This document shows, one piece after another, positions 26,538 to 35,307 of a stretch of DNA of 52,386 nt. The stretch spans positions 1 to 52,386 of the forward strand of contig MVQH01000097.1 in NCBI GenBank assembly GCA_002067755.1, read 5' to 3'. Source of the stretch: Methanosaeta sp. PtaB.Bin018. Lineage in GTDB: Archaea > Halobacteriota > Methanosarcinia > Methanotrichales > Methanotrichaceae. The translations under genes were made by a program, and so were the position numbers. Below the pieces are notes generated by a model. It worked only from the letters and a program-made list of their open reading frames with translations, did not search any database and had not been told where the DNA came from. Each line of letters opens with the position of its first letter. Position 1 is the stretch's first letter.

Positions 26538-27129
26538 CGAGCCCCTTTGCTGTGAAGTTCGACTGGTCAAGAATGCCCTGGAACACTATATCCTGCACAT
26601 CTCGATCAACACCTACTGTGCGCAGCAACTTGGAGACTGCACCAGGATTCATGTTCGGGGAAATGGCATCTGGATTGTAGAACTTCTCCCAGACAACTTT
26701 GCTTCGCTTGAGCGGGACATTGCCACAGGCCCGAATCATGGAAAGAGCATAGATCGCATCCCTGCCGTCTGGAAAAGCAGAGATCAGGAGCGGCTTGAGA
26801 TCTTCCATCGCCAAACGAAGAAGCATGGCGTTTCCGTATTCAGTGACATTCCGAACCAGCTCATCATCATATTCTTTCATGCCTTGCGGCTCTATGAGAC
26901 CTCGTTCCGGATCAAGTTCTTTATATTTTGAGGTCTTGACGCGCTTTTTGAGAATGCTATCCCAATGAGTTGTTGATTCGTAGACGTAATGCTTCGACCC
27001 TCGGTTCTCGATCTCCAAGCGCTTTACTCCCTTGGAACGCTCCCCTTCCAACCAATCCCTGGCCCGTTGTTCCATATCCCTAAGTATGGAACTATATATA
27101 TTTTTATTGTCAATATCGATTCGAAGCAT
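26512..27129 (-). pseudogene. truncated IS1634/IS4-type transposase, N-terminal part only
   Basis: This 205-codon frame begins like IS1634-family transposases. A (K/R)-rich N-terminus with VYESTTHWD and KRVKTSKYKELDPERG is followed by a central alpha-helical part (LRLAMEDLKPLL...DAIYALSMIRACG). It stops before the DDE catalytic core. The last eight or so residues are encoded antisense to the DUF166 gene end, so true homology ends near 26545. A TATA-like stretch (near 27089-27105) still precedes the start. No terminal inverted repeats were found, and the 3' two-thirds of the element are missing. Confidence 0.7.
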
Positions 27130-27242
27130 TCTGGTTATCAGTAGAATGTATTCCCTGCATGATGGGAGTCAAGGTTCAAAGAGGCAGCGTGAAATCCTGG
27201 ATCTTCTCAAGCACATGTGCCTAAATGCCGGGGAGGTTAGGC

Positions 27243-27629
27243 CTAAAGCGCTCCCAGATGATTCTGTCTGAGGACCGCATATGTTTGAGCTGCCCTTTCA
27301 TCATATGCCGGGGGAACAGGCGGTGTGCGAGGCTTGGACCCCCACGTGGAAAGGTTGCCTGTCGTGTTATTGGAGCCATTCAAAGAGCTGTTCGTCAGGT
27401 TCTTCAACAACCCTGTGCCGTCATTGCCGCTCAATTGAACCGTCACGACACCGTGAGTGAGATTGATCGATGTCTTGTTGACCTCAACCTTAATGGTCGA
27501 ATTGTTTGCCAGATCTTTGAGCAATGATATGCCGTCATCTCCGCCGATCTGGAGAGATGACTTGCCGTGTGCAAGGATAATTATCGCTGATAATATGAAC
27601 AGGATCGGTGTCAATCGTCTCATTCCCAT
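27243..27629 (-). CDS. small exported Asn/Thr-rich protein with internal repeat
   Basis: The 128-residue product has a signal peptide ending near ILAHG. In the mature part, GGDDGISLLKDLANNST and SGNDGTGLLKNLTNSSL are two related units about 40 residues apart. Many N-x-S/T sites suggest glycosylation at the cell surface. A good TATA element (TTTAAATATG, 27658-27667) lies about 30 bases before the ATG, so the gene has its own nearly leaderless promoter although it follows uvrB on the same strand. An alternative start is 27623. No family is recognised. Confidence 0.68.
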   Translation of the reverse strand: MGMRRLTPILFILSAIIILAHGKSSLQIGGDDGISLLKDLANNSTIKVEVNKTSINLTHGVVTVQLSGNDGTGLLKNLTNSSLNGSNNTTGNLSTWGSKPRTPPVPPAYDERAAQTYAVLRQNHLGAL

Positions 27630-27657
27630 CTCCCTATGTCATCCATCCTTCGTCCAG

Positions 27658-27667
27658 TTTAAATATG
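27658..27667 (-). promoter_or_regulatory. TATA box for the small exported protein gene
   Basis: CATATTTAAA on the minus strand lies 29-38 bases before the start codon at 27629, the spacing expected for a leaderless or near-leaderless archaeal transcript. Confidence 0.55.
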
Positions 27668-27694
27668 CTGCGGCCACCTGCACAAGGCATTTCA

Positions 27695-29653
27695 TCAAGC
27701 CTCCTTTTCCAGCTTCCTGAGCGTATCTCTGAGCTGAATTGCTCTCTCAAACTCCAGCCTCTCAGCCGCAGCTCTCATCTCAGCCTCCAGCTCGATGATG
27801 ACGTTTGGAATCTCGGCCTTGGGAATATGCTTGGTGTCAGTGATATCTACCATCTTCTCTTTGATGGGCTTCTTGATGGTCCTGGGGACGATGCCGCGCT
27901 CCTGGTTGTAGGCCATCTGCAATGCGCGCCTGAGCTTTGTCTTCTCCACTGCCCTGCAGATGGAGCCTGTCATGTTATCTGCGTAGAGAACAACCTTGGA
28001 GCTGGCATTTCTCGAGGCCCTGCCGATTGTCTGTATCAGGCTTCTCTCATCTCTCAAAAATCCTTCTTTGTCAGCGTCGAGGATTCCTATGAAGCCTACT
28101 TCAGGGATGTCCAGCCCCTCACGCAGGAGGTTGATGCCCACAAGCACATCGAACTTGCCAAGCCGCAGCTCGCGTACGATCTCAGTTCGCTCCAGTGCCT
28201 GGATCTCCGAGTGCAGATAGCGGGCTCTGACATCGTTCTGGCTTAAGTAGTCCGTCAGCTCCTCTGCCAGACGCTTGGTCAGCGTAGTCACAAGCGCCCG
28301 ATCGCCTCTCGAGGCTACAGCGCGAATCTCCTGCATCACATCTCTTACCTGCCCCTCTACTGGCCGCACCTCTATTTCAGGGTCCAGCAGTCCTGTGGGC
28401 CTGATGATCTGCTCCACAACTGCCCCAGAGCGTTCAAGCTCATAGTCGCCGGGAGTCGCCGAGACGAAGATCACATTCTTCATGTACCTCTCGACCTCCT
28501 CAAAGCGCAGTGGCCGGTTGTCATAGCTGCTAGGCAGGCGAAAGCCATAGTCGACGAGGTTCTTCTTGCGGGAGAGGTCTCCATGGTACATGGCCCTGAG
28601 CTGAGGAAGGGTCTGGTGGCTCTCGTCGATGACAAGGAGGAAGTCGTCCGGGAAGTAGTCCAGCAGGCAGTAAGGAGGCTCTCCAGGCAGGCGGTGGTCG
28701 AAGTGGCGGGAATAGTTCTCGATGCCCTTGCAACTGCCGGTCTCCTGGATCATCTCAAGGTCGTGCAATGTGCGCTGCTTCAGCCTGTGGGCTTCGATCA
28801 TGCCAAGCTCTGGCAGCCGCTCTTCCAGCTCAATCTCAATGGACTTTATGGCAGCCTTCTGCTCCTCCTCAGGGATCAGATAGTGTCTCGCAGGGTATAC
28901 GAAGAAGTAGTTCATCTCCTCTCTCCGAAGAGCTGTCTGCCGGTCTATCTCAAAGATCCTGTCCACCTTATCTCCATCCAGCTCAATGCGGATGATATCG
29001 TTGAAGTACCCTGGAACAAGGTCGATGGTATCTCCTTTTACGCGGAAGCGTCCCGGGGCGAGATCCAGGTCGTTCCTCTCGTAAAGAATGTCGACGAGCC
29101 TTCTTTGGATCTCCCTCCTCTCTATCCTGTCTCCAACTTTCAGCTCAAACCCCATATTCTGGAAGTTCTCCGGGTTGCCAAGGCCATAGATGCAGGAGAC
29201 TGATGCCACAACGATCACATCGCTCCGCGACGATAAAGATGCAGTGGCGGCAAGCCTCATCTGCTCGATCTTGGGATTGATGTGCGAGTCTTTTTCGATA
29301 TACTGGTCCTTTGCTGGCAGATAAGATTCCGGCTGATAGTAATCATAATAGGAGACGAAGTACTCCACCCTGTTCTCTGGAAAAAATCCTTTGAACTCGT
29401 TGTAGAGCTGAGCTGCCAGGGTCTTGTTGTGAGCGATGACGAGCGTCGGCTTCTGGACTTTTTCTATGACATTTGCCACAGTGTAGGTCTTGCCAGATCC
29501 GGTGACGCCGAGCAGTGTCTGGAACCTTCTGCCTTCCTTGAAGCCCAAAATGAGCTGTTTGATGGCCTCCGGTTGGGATCCTGCAGGTTCAAAGTCGGAT
29601 ATCAGGCGAAAATGGGAGTTTGCATGGTCCGCGTGGTTGCTCTGATTCTTCAC
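27695..29653 (-). CDS. uvrB: excinuclease ABC subunit B (UvrB)
   Basis: UvrB is the damage-verifying helicase-like subunit of bacterial-type nucleotide excision repair, which many methanogens acquired from bacteria. The 652-residue protein has Walker A GVTGSGKT at 49-56 and the damage-probing beta-hairpin YYDYYQPESYLP (about 102-122). A DESH box (near residue 345), RPTGLLDP and the late helicase motifs GINLLREGLDIPE and QTIGRASRN follow. A C-terminal UVR domain (about 613-648) would bind UvrC. The length is normal and all key motifs are intact. uvrA and uvrC are not in the window. Transcription runs leftwards, and the MATE gene ends 85 bases upstream. Confidence 0.97.
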   Translation of the reverse strand: MKNQSNHADHANSHFRLISDFEPAGSQPEAIKQLILGFKEGRRFQTLLGVTGSGKTYTVANVIEKVQKPTLVIAHNKTLAAQLYNEFKGFFPENRVEYFVSYYDYYQPESYLPAKDQYIEKDSHINPKIEQMRLAATASLSSRSDVIVVASVSCIYGLGNPENFQNMGFELKVGDRIERREIQRRLVDILYERNDLDLAPGRFRVKGDTIDLVPGYFNDIIRIELDGDKVDRIFEIDRQTALRREEMNYFFVYPARHYLIPEEEQKAAIKSIEIELEERLPELGMIEAHRLKQRTLHDLEMIQETGSCKGIENYSRHFDHRLPGEPPYCLLDYFPDDFLLVIDESHQTLPQLRAMYHGDLSRKKNLVDYGFRLPSSYDNRPLRFEEVERYMKNVIFVSATPGDYELERSGAVVEQIIRPTGLLDPEIEVRPVEGQVRDVMQEIRAVASRGDRALVTTLTKRLAEELTDYLSQNDVRARYLHSEIQALERTEIVRELRLGKFDVLVGINLLREGLDIPEVGFIGILDADKEGFLRDERSLIQTIGRASRNASSKVVLYADNMTGSICRAVEKTKLRRALQMAYNQERGIVPRTIKKPIKEKMVDITDTKHIPKAEIPNVIIELEAEMRAAAERLEFERAIQLRDTLRKLEKEA

Positions 29654-29738
29654 TGACGAAAAGCTATTCTCTTTTCAGGTAAAGAACTTTCTGCTGCTTC
29701 AATTGCGATCCTGGTTGCTCAAAGGTGCAGGCTGCCGC

Positions 29739-31133
29739 TCAAGCATCGATACTGTGCTTCCAAAAGACCTCGGCAGATCTCATGCGTGATGCATAAAGCC
29801 TTGCCCAAGAGTAGCCGATGATGCTTCCAGTGATGTTGCCAAAGACAATTCCCCACCATATGCCCTCCTGGCCGAGGCCTAGAACGATCCCCAGAAGGAA
29901 GGACATCAGCGTCATGAGGATCAGGTCCCTTAGCATGTTGATGATCAGCGAGGTCCCTCCCCTGCCCGTCCCCTGAAATAGGCAGGCTGACATGATGCCA
30001 GGCGAGGCAAATGGATAAAATAGACACATGACATGCAAAAATGCAACCATCGTTGCAGCCAGGTGAGCGCTTTGGGGTGTGTAGGTGAAGATCATGGTTA
30101 TCTGCGGGGCAAAGGCCCAGGTGAAGACAGCTGTAGCGCCTCCGATAATGAGCCCAAGGCGCGTTGAGTAATTGTGGATGACGCTCAGATTTCCATAGCG
30201 CCTGGCGCCAAAGGCAGCGCCAGCGACAGAGATCTCTGCAGTTCCAATCGCGATCATTGGGATTATGGCCAGCGCGATGATCCTCCATCCGGCAGTATAA
30301 ACGGCCACTGCATCTGTCCCTGATACATGAACCAGCATGCTGTTTATGATGATGCCGTCAATTGAGTACATTAGGAACTCCACGCTGGCAGGAAGCCCAA
30401 CGCGGAGAATATCCCAAACGACATTCCTGTCCGGGTGGAAGGTCCTTCGTGAGAGCGATACATAAGTGTCCCTCTTGATTCGCAGCCAGTAAATCAGGAC
30501 TGCAGACACCAGAATAAGGGATATAATTGTTCCCCATGCTGCCCCGGAGACTCCCATGCCTGCATAGTAGATCAGCAGCGGATCGAGAACTGCATTGATC
30601 AGCGATCCCGCGCTCATGGCGTACATTGTTCGTTTTGCGTCGCCCTCACCCCTCAGAATTGCATAGGCGACATTGGTGAAGACTATTAATATGCTCCCTG
30701 CGAACACGATCCTGCCATATTCAACTGCAAGCCCGGTGGCAGCCCCCGCTCCCATGGCAGCGAGCAGCGGCTCCAGGAGATAGATGAGAGCGCCCGTCAA
30801 TATCGAGGATATGATGACCGTGATAAGCAAGGCGTGCATCGCCGCATTGTCAGCGCCTGCTTTATCGTCTGCTCCAATCTTTCGGGAGATCGAAGAAGAC
30901 ACGCCTGCCCCAAGGCCGTTGCTCAGGCCCACAATGACCATGTAAATGGGCATCACAAAACCAACTGCTGCCAGGGCATCTGGCCCAAGGCCTGCGACCC
31001 AGATAGCATTTACAAGGTTATATGCTGCCATAAGCATCATGGCTGCCACCATGGGTCCAGAGAGCGTCCAAATGGCCTTTTTTGGGTCTCCGATCAGCAA
31101 GGAAACGCCTCTGGTAGGCTCCGTCTGGTTCAT
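29739..31133 (-). CDS. MATE family efflux transporter
   Basis: A 464-residue polytopic protein of the multidrug and toxic compound extrusion family, with 12 predicted helices in two similar halves. Family motifs include a first half with GPMVAAMMLMAAYNLVNAIWVAGLG, PIYMVIVGLSNGLGAGVSS and SRKIGADDKAGADN. A second half carries AEISVAGAAFGARRYG and ACLFQGTGRGGTSL. It exports cationic or other compounds using Na+ or H+. The ATG at 31133 follows a short AT-rich region. The gene is on the same strand as uvrB, but the 85-base gap gives no proof of an operon. Confidence 0.9.
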   Translation of the reverse strand: MNQTEPTRGVSLLIGDPKKAIWTLSGPMVAAMMLMAAYNLVNAIWVAGLGPDALAAVGFVMPIYMVIVGLSNGLGAGVSSSISRKIGADDKAGADNAAMHALLITVIISSILTGALIYLLEPLLAAMGAGAATGLAVEYGRIVFAGSILIVFTNVAYAILRGEGDAKRTMYAMSAGSLINAVLDPLLIYYAGMGVSGAAWGTIISLILVSAVLIYWLRIKRDTYVSLSRRTFHPDRNVVWDILRVGLPASVEFLMYSIDGIIINSMLVHVSGTDAVAVYTAGWRIIALAIIPMIAIGTAEISVAGAAFGARRYGNLSVIHNYSTRLGLIIGGATAVFTWAFAPQITMIFTYTPQSAHLAATMVAFLHVMCLFYPFASPGIMSACLFQGTGRGGTSLIINMLRDLILMTLMSFLLGIVLGLGQEGIWWGIVFGNITGSIIGYSWARLYASRMRSAEVFWKHSIDA

Positions 31134-31195
31134 TTAGATGCAGCTGGAGCTGTGTGCATTTAATGCTGTCGTTGTAGTCGATGAAAAGGCCGCAA

Positions 31196-31219
31196 TTAAT
31201 ATATACGACTTGTGTCGTA
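31196..31219 (+). promoter_or_regulatory. TATA-like element joined to a perfect inverted repeat upstream of aroA
   Basis: TTAATATATA (31196-31205) runs directly into TACGAC-TTGT-GTCGTA (31204-31219), a perfect 6-bp dyad. The pair lies in the 198-base region between divergent MATE and aroA genes. A protein bound to the dyad would sit at the downstream edge of the TATA box. If this is the aroA promoter, the leader would be roughly 100 bases. Confidence 0.42.
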
Positions 31220-31331
31220 CTACGTCGAATGCCGTATGAAGGACGGCGACCGTGGTAGTGGAGTGGGGGCCTCCCGCAGTCAAGTCATCTCATGGCACAT
31301 TTCTTATACTCCAAAGTAACATCTTCAGATC

Positions 31332-32630
31332 ATGATCGCGTCAGTCGAACGCTCCTCTCTGTCAGGCGAGGTCTATGCCCCGCCATCCAAGAGCTACACA
31401 CACCGCGCTATTCTGATAACTGCTCTGGGGCCTGGGGGCACAGTGAAGCGGCCCCTCATCTCCGCAGACACAAAGGCGACCATCTCAGCCTGCGAGGCAT
31501 TCGGCGCGAAGATATCTTTGAACGACGAAGTCAAGGTCCAAGGCGTCTCGAGCATGCCTCAGACTCCTGACGATGTGATCAACGTCCTCAACTCAGGCAC
31601 GACGCTGCGCTTCTGCTCTGCGGTGGCAGCCCTGACTGACGGAGCAGTGCTCACAGGAGACGCCTCAATCCGCACCAGGCCCAACGGCCCGCTTTTGAGC
31701 TCTCTTGAGGACCTGGGCGCTACTGCCTTCTCCATTCGAAATAACGGCAAAGCGCCATTGGTGATCAGAGGAAAGATGCGAGGAGGCACGGCCAGGCTGA
31801 ATGGCGGCGTCAGCTCGCAATTTCTCTCTGCACTGCTCATCGCCGCGCCCCTGGCCAGGGGCGATACAAAGATAGTGATAGAGGGGTATCTGAAGTCGCG
31901 GCCCTATGCGGAGATCACACTCGACATGCTGGCGGATGCGAGCGCTCGTGTTCAGGCTGGAACGCAGGAGTTCTTCGTGCCTGGGAACCAGGAATACAAC
32001 TTGCGAGACTACACCATTCCTGGAGACTTCTCCTCTGCATCCTATCCACTGGCAGCGGCAGCGGTCACGGGATCTGAGGTCACTGTCAGGGGCATTTTGC
32101 CATCTCGCCAGGGAGACTTTGCGATCATCGATATACTCTCTCGCATGGGTGCGAAGGTCTCATGGGATAAAGAGGCAGGAGACCTCCGGATCAAGGGCGG
32201 AGAGCTGCAGGGAATTGAGGTGGATGCGAGCCTGACGCCTGACCTGGTGCCGACCATCGCTGTCATCGGCGCCGTGGCCCGTGGCAAGACAGTGGTCAAG
32301 AATGCAGAGCACGTTCGGCACAAGGAGACTGACCGGCTGCATGCCATGGCAGTGGAACTATCCAAGATGGGAGCTGACATCCGCGAGCGATCCGATGGGC
32401 TGGAGATCGTCGGAGGAGAGCTGCATGGTGCCGATCTGCACGGCTACCATGATCACAGGATCGTCATGGCGCTAACAGTGGCAGGCTTCGTGGCAGGCGA
32501 AACGAGGATCGACACGGCTGAGTCAGTGGATGTATCCTATCCGGGATTTTTCCAGGAGATGCGCAAGCTTGGCGCAGATCTTCAGATGAGCGCCGACTTG
32601 AAAAATGAAGCTTTAAATAATTTCAGTTAG
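31332..32630 (+). CDS. aroA: 3-phosphoshikimate 1-carboxyvinyltransferase (EPSP synthase)
   Basis: AroA transfers the enolpyruvyl group of PEP to shikimate 3-phosphate, the sixth step of aromatic amino acid synthesis. The 432-residue protein has the expected repeated alpha/beta units. Motifs are PPSKSYTHRA (substrate Lys/Ser), LNSGTTLRF, TRPNGPLLSSLEDLGA, the PGDFSSASY segment and RHKETDRLHAMAVELSKMGA. DHRIVMAL is at the end. The ATG at 31332 lacks a clear Shine-Dalgarno sequence but starts exactly at the conserved N-terminus. No other shikimate gene is in the window. A TATA-like stretch in its last codons probably serves the next gene. Confidence 0.96.
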   Translation: MIASVERSSLSGEVYAPPSKSYTHRAILITALGPGGTVKRPLISADTKATISACEAFGAKISLNDEVKVQGVSSMPQTPDDVINVLNSGTTLRFCSAVAALTDGAVLTGDASIRTRPNGPLLSSLEDLGATAFSIRNNGKAPLVIRGKMRGGTARLNGGVSSQFLSALLIAAPLARGDTKIVIEGYLKSRPYAEITLDMLADASARVQAGTQEFFVPGNQEYNLRDYTIPGDFSSASYPLAAAAVTGSEVTVRGILPSRQGDFAIIDILSRMGAKVSWDKEAGDLRIKGGELQGIEVDASLTPDLVPTIAVIGAVARGKTVVKNAEHVRHKETDRLHAMAVELSKMGADIRERSDGLEIVGGELHGADLHGYHDHRIVMALTVAGFVAGETRIDTAESVDVSYPGFFQEMRKLGADLQMSADLKNEALNNFS

Positions 32631-32661
32631 TTGGGGTATCTGATGTTTGGGGGTTTCAATT

Positions 32662-33231
32662 ATGCACAATAGGCCAATGAACCTCATGTTATTGCTCGTA
32701 TTGGCAGCAATGACCTCACAAGCTTTGAATGGGATTGCACTTTCTGAAGACTGGAGCAGCTACCAGCCGGCGCATGCACTTGGCCTTGACGAGGGTGATT
32801 GGTGGACGGTGTATCCATCACAGCATGCGGATTCTGGAACTTCTGTCGATCATCCCAGTTGGGTCACAGATGCCCTCAAGAAGAAGCCAGTGATCATCCT
32901 GGTTCATAGCAGTACCTGCAAGCCCTGTGCCGAGCAGATGGAGAACTTAAAGGAGCCCCTTGCGACCTTTGGCTCCTATCTGGATTACTATGACATACTT
33001 GGCGAAGGAAGCGGCCTGGAAAAGGCGACAGAGATTCTCTCCGTCTACAACCCAACGGGCGGAATGCTGTATGTACCGACGACGATCTTCATTACTCTGA
33101 TCAAAGGGCCTGACGGAGAGGTGCAGGTGGCCTGGCACAGCCAGATCGATGCCATGAGCGTCGATCAGATCAATGCCTACATCGAGGACTCAATCTACTA
33201 CTACCAGCAAAATGCCGCAGAATGGAGGTGA
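32662..33231 (+). CDS. exported thioredoxin-fold protein with CxxC
   Basis: The 189-residue form from the ATG at 32662 has a signal peptide (about 1-22). A thioredoxin-like domain follows with active-site STCKPCAEQ (Cys86, Cys89) after the strand PVIILVHSS, and a cis-proline in YVPTTIFIT. It is 12 bases upstream of the TlpA-CcdA fusion gene, so the two likely form an extracytoplasmic thiol-disulfide exchange pair. Its own TATA candidate (CTTTAAATAATTT, 32610-32622) lies at the end of aroA. It could reduce or isomerise disulfides in surface proteins; the client is unknown. Confidence 0.83.
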   Translation: MHNRPMNLMLLLVLAAMTSQALNGIALSEDWSSYQPAHALGLDEGDWWTVYPSQHADSGTSVDHPSWVTDALKKKPVIILVHSSTCKPCAEQMENLKEPLATFGSYLDYYDILGEGSGLEKATEILSVYNPTGGMLYVPTTIFITLIKGPDGEVQVAWHSQIDAMSVDQINAYIEDSIYYYQQNAAEWR

Positions 33232-33243
33232 GGGGTAGGCTAA

Positions 33244-34620
33244 ATGCCCCGAAAAAGAGCGATCTCGTTTAAGATCTGCTGTCCAGCAGCTGCCATCCTG
33301 TTTTTCTGCTATTTTTTGGCAGTCTCATCTGGCTCTGACCTGGTGAAGGCTCCCAATTTTACAGCCACTGGCGCAGATGGGAGGAACTTCTCGCTGGAGG
33401 ACTTTCGCGGGACCCCCGTGCTCTTGCACATAACTAATATCGAAGTCCCCCTGTGCGTGGAGTGCGAGAGTTCCTTGAAAGGCCAGTTAAGCGAGCTGGT
33501 CAGGCTGAAAGCCATGGACCCAGGTGCGCAGATCATCACATTGAACCTCAGGAAGAATCGCTATTCTCAAGATGGCAAATCCCTGGCCGAAAAATGGTGG
33601 GAGCTCAACATAACTTGGCCCTGGACGGAGGACATCGAGCCTTACGCCATCGGCAGCAAATACCTCGATTACTGGAATGTGAGGGGCAGCTCCTCCAATC
33701 CCACCATACTGCTGATCGACAAAGGCGGTGACATCGCCGGGGTCTACCATGTCTACAGCGTAGGATCGGGCGTGGTCGATGGGGTACAGAGCTCCGAGAC
33801 GCTTTTGCAAAAGCTGCAGGAACTTAAAGACTCACAGTGGGAGGGCCTGGAGGGCGAGGTCTCGCGGCAGGATGTCTCAGCCTTGGGGATGTTCTTCCTT
33901 GGGATTTTAACCTCGCTTGCACCCTGTTCAATTGCTCTGCTGATTGCCGTGTTCTCCTATGTGCTGACATTGCACAGAAAGGATGAGTATCTGCGCAGGA
34001 GCGTCTCCACATCAAAAGAAGGCTTCATGATTGGAGTTGCCTTTACCCTTGGAATGGCCACCGTCTTCTTCGTGCTCGGGCTGTTTGTATCCCAGGTCGG
34101 CATGTTCATACGCGACTCAAAGCTATTCGACCTCATAGCCGGTTGCATCATGATCCTTCTTGGAATTGGCAACTTCAAGCCCCTGGAGGAGATCCTCGAT
34201 CCGGTAGCCTCTCGCCTCCGGCAGGCTGAGGTCCGAGAAAAGGGCCCAGGCCTGATGCAAAGATCAGTCGAGGCATCAGTTGGCCTTTTCAGGCATTCGG
34301 CATTCATCGGAGCCTTCACGCTTGGAATTTTCTTTGCGCTCGGCTGGGCTCCGTGTGCCCTTTCAATGGTTCTTCCTGTTTTGATATGGCTGGCATCCCA
34401 GAATGTCACGCCCCTGGGCGGAGGCCTGATGCTCTTCATCTTCGGCGTGGGACATGGAGTGCCCATCATCCCCATCGCCACATTTTCTCGTGCAGTCGGA
34501 GGAAGGATCGGCGAAAAGTATGTCGCCTTTGGAGCCTGGACCACCAAATTCTTTGGATTGCTGGTGATAGCAGTGGGCATGTTTTATGCTGCAAGGTATT
34601 TTGGCGTCTTGCTGTGGTGA
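33244..34620 (+). CDS. fusion of an exported redoxin domain with a CcdA/DsbD-type membrane domain
   Basis: This 458-residue protein carries electrons across the membrane to exported thiol proteins. A signal-anchor (about 12-30) leads to a redoxin/TlpA-like domain (APNFTATGADGRNFSLEDFRGTPVLL) with a CVEC pair, Cys71 and Cys74. The six-helix CcdA domain (about 213-458) has its two paired cysteines in SLAPCS (Cys228) and GWAPCA (Cys371). In DsbD-type proteins the membrane cysteines take electrons from cytosolic thioredoxin and pass them to the outside domain. Here the outside domain is fused to the N-terminus. The upstream secreted thioredoxin is a likely acceptor. The start at 33244 follows a GGTGAGGGG ribosome site. 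Confidence 0.88.
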   Translation: MPRKRAISFKICCPAAAILFFCYFLAVSSGSDLVKAPNFTATGADGRNFSLEDFRGTPVLLHITNIEVPLCVECESSLKGQLSELVRLKAMDPGAQIITLNLRKNRYSQDGKSLAEKWWELNITWPWTEDIEPYAIGSKYLDYWNVRGSSSNPTILLIDKGGDIAGVYHVYSVGSGVVDGVQSSETLLQKLQELKDSQWEGLEGEVSRQDVSALGMFFLGILTSLAPCSIALLIAVFSYVLTLHRKDEYLRRSVSTSKEGFMIGVAFTLGMATVFFVLGLFVSQVGMFIRDSKLFDLIAGCIMILLGIGNFKPLEEILDPVASRLRQAEVREKGPGLMQRSVEASVGLFRHSAFIGAFTLGIFFALGWAPCALSMVLPVLIWLASQNVTPLGGGLMLFIFGVGHGVPIIPIATFSRAVGGRIGEKYVAFGAWTTKFFGLLVIAVGMFYAARYFGVLLW

Positions 34621-34672
34621 TCTGCTGAGGTCTCTTGGGGGCTTGGGAGGGCAGAGGAGGATCCCAAAACAT

Positions 34673-34682
34673 CTTTATAATT
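34673..34682 (+). promoter_or_regulatory. TATA box of the 34704 gene
   Basis: CTTTATAATT lies 22-31 bases before the ATG at 34704, giving a leaderless transcript. It supports choosing 34704 over the longer frame starting at 34635. Confidence 0.6.
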
Positions 34683-34703
34683 TTCCAGCATAACTCTTCT
34701 TTT

Positions 34704-35243
34704 ATGAAAACAGTCTTTTCAATTTCGCTGTTGATGCTCCTTTTGCTCCTGACAGGCCATGCATGCGGATCTTACTGGTTCAAGGTGGTAGATGTCTCGC
34801 CCATCGGTCTGACCCCGAACAGCGAGACGAATTTCACAGTGGCTGTGAAGGGCTTGGGGAGCAATGGGGCTTATGTGGAACTTGTCTTCAAAAACCTGAG
34901 CGAGGGCCTTAGTGTCGCTTGCCCCAAAATGATCAAGTATGTCTTTCCAGCAGGCATCACCAGGTACAACTGCACGCTAAGGGCCAAAGATATAGCCCCA
35001 GGCAACTACTCCTTTGTGGTGGATGTCGCTGCAGTGGGCTCTCCATCTGGCAAGAAGATCGCCTATGTTGATGTTCTTGCAGCTATGAATGAGCGAGCAA
35101 TCGGAGATCAGTTGGACTCCGTCTCAAATGAGCCCAATTTGACAGTTTCCGCACCTCAAGATCGGGCCAAAAGAACGCCAGCACCAGGCGCTTTACTGGT
35201 GGTCATCCTCGCCTTGCTGGCCTATTGGAGGATGAGATGGTGA
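34704..35243 (+). CDS. exported protein with short C-terminal anchor of sorting-signal type
   Basis: The 179-residue product has a signal peptide ending near HACG and one immunoglobulin-like domain (FKVVDVSPIGLTPNSETNFTV...GNYSFVVDVAAVG). A Thr/Pro linker leads to a C-terminal tripartite tail: PAPG, hydrophobic ALLVVILALLAYW, then RMRW. This layout resembles archaeal PGF-CTERM sorting signals cut by archaeosortase, although the exact PGF triplet is absent. It lies downstream of the redox genes but has its own promoter. Two cysteines in the mature part (in SVACPKM and YNCTLR) could form a disulfide, a possible client of the neighbours. Confidence 0.72.
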   Translation: MKTVFSISLLMLLLLLTGHACGSYWFKVVDVSPIGLTPNSETNFTVAVKGLGSNGAYVELVFKNLSEGLSVACPKMIKYVFPAGITRYNCTLRAKDIAPGNYSFVVDVAAVGSPSGKKIAYVDVLAAMNERAIGDQLDSVSNEPNLTVSAPQDRAKRTPAPGALLVVILALLAYWRMRW

Positions 35244-35269
35244 GCATGCAAAATAATATAAAAATATAG

Positions 35270-35280
35270 TTTTATAATAT
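35270..35280 (+). promoter_or_regulatory. candidate TATA box of the metal-uptake operon
   Basis: TTTTATAATAT sits inside a long AT-rich stretch in the 197-base region before the DUF4198 gene. Transcription from it would start close to the dyad at 35308-35335. Confidence 0.4.
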
Positions 35281-35307
35281 TATTTTCGAAAACTATTTAT
35301 CTATTAA

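Noticed and set aside
26506-26931. 141-codon plus-strand frame opposite the transposase remnant
   Set aside because: It is antisense to the recognisable transposase N-terminus and has no family features or good start.
27608-29203. Two plus-strand frames over 200 codons opposite uvrB
   Set aside because: uvrB is complete with every motif; the antisense frames look like composition artefacts.
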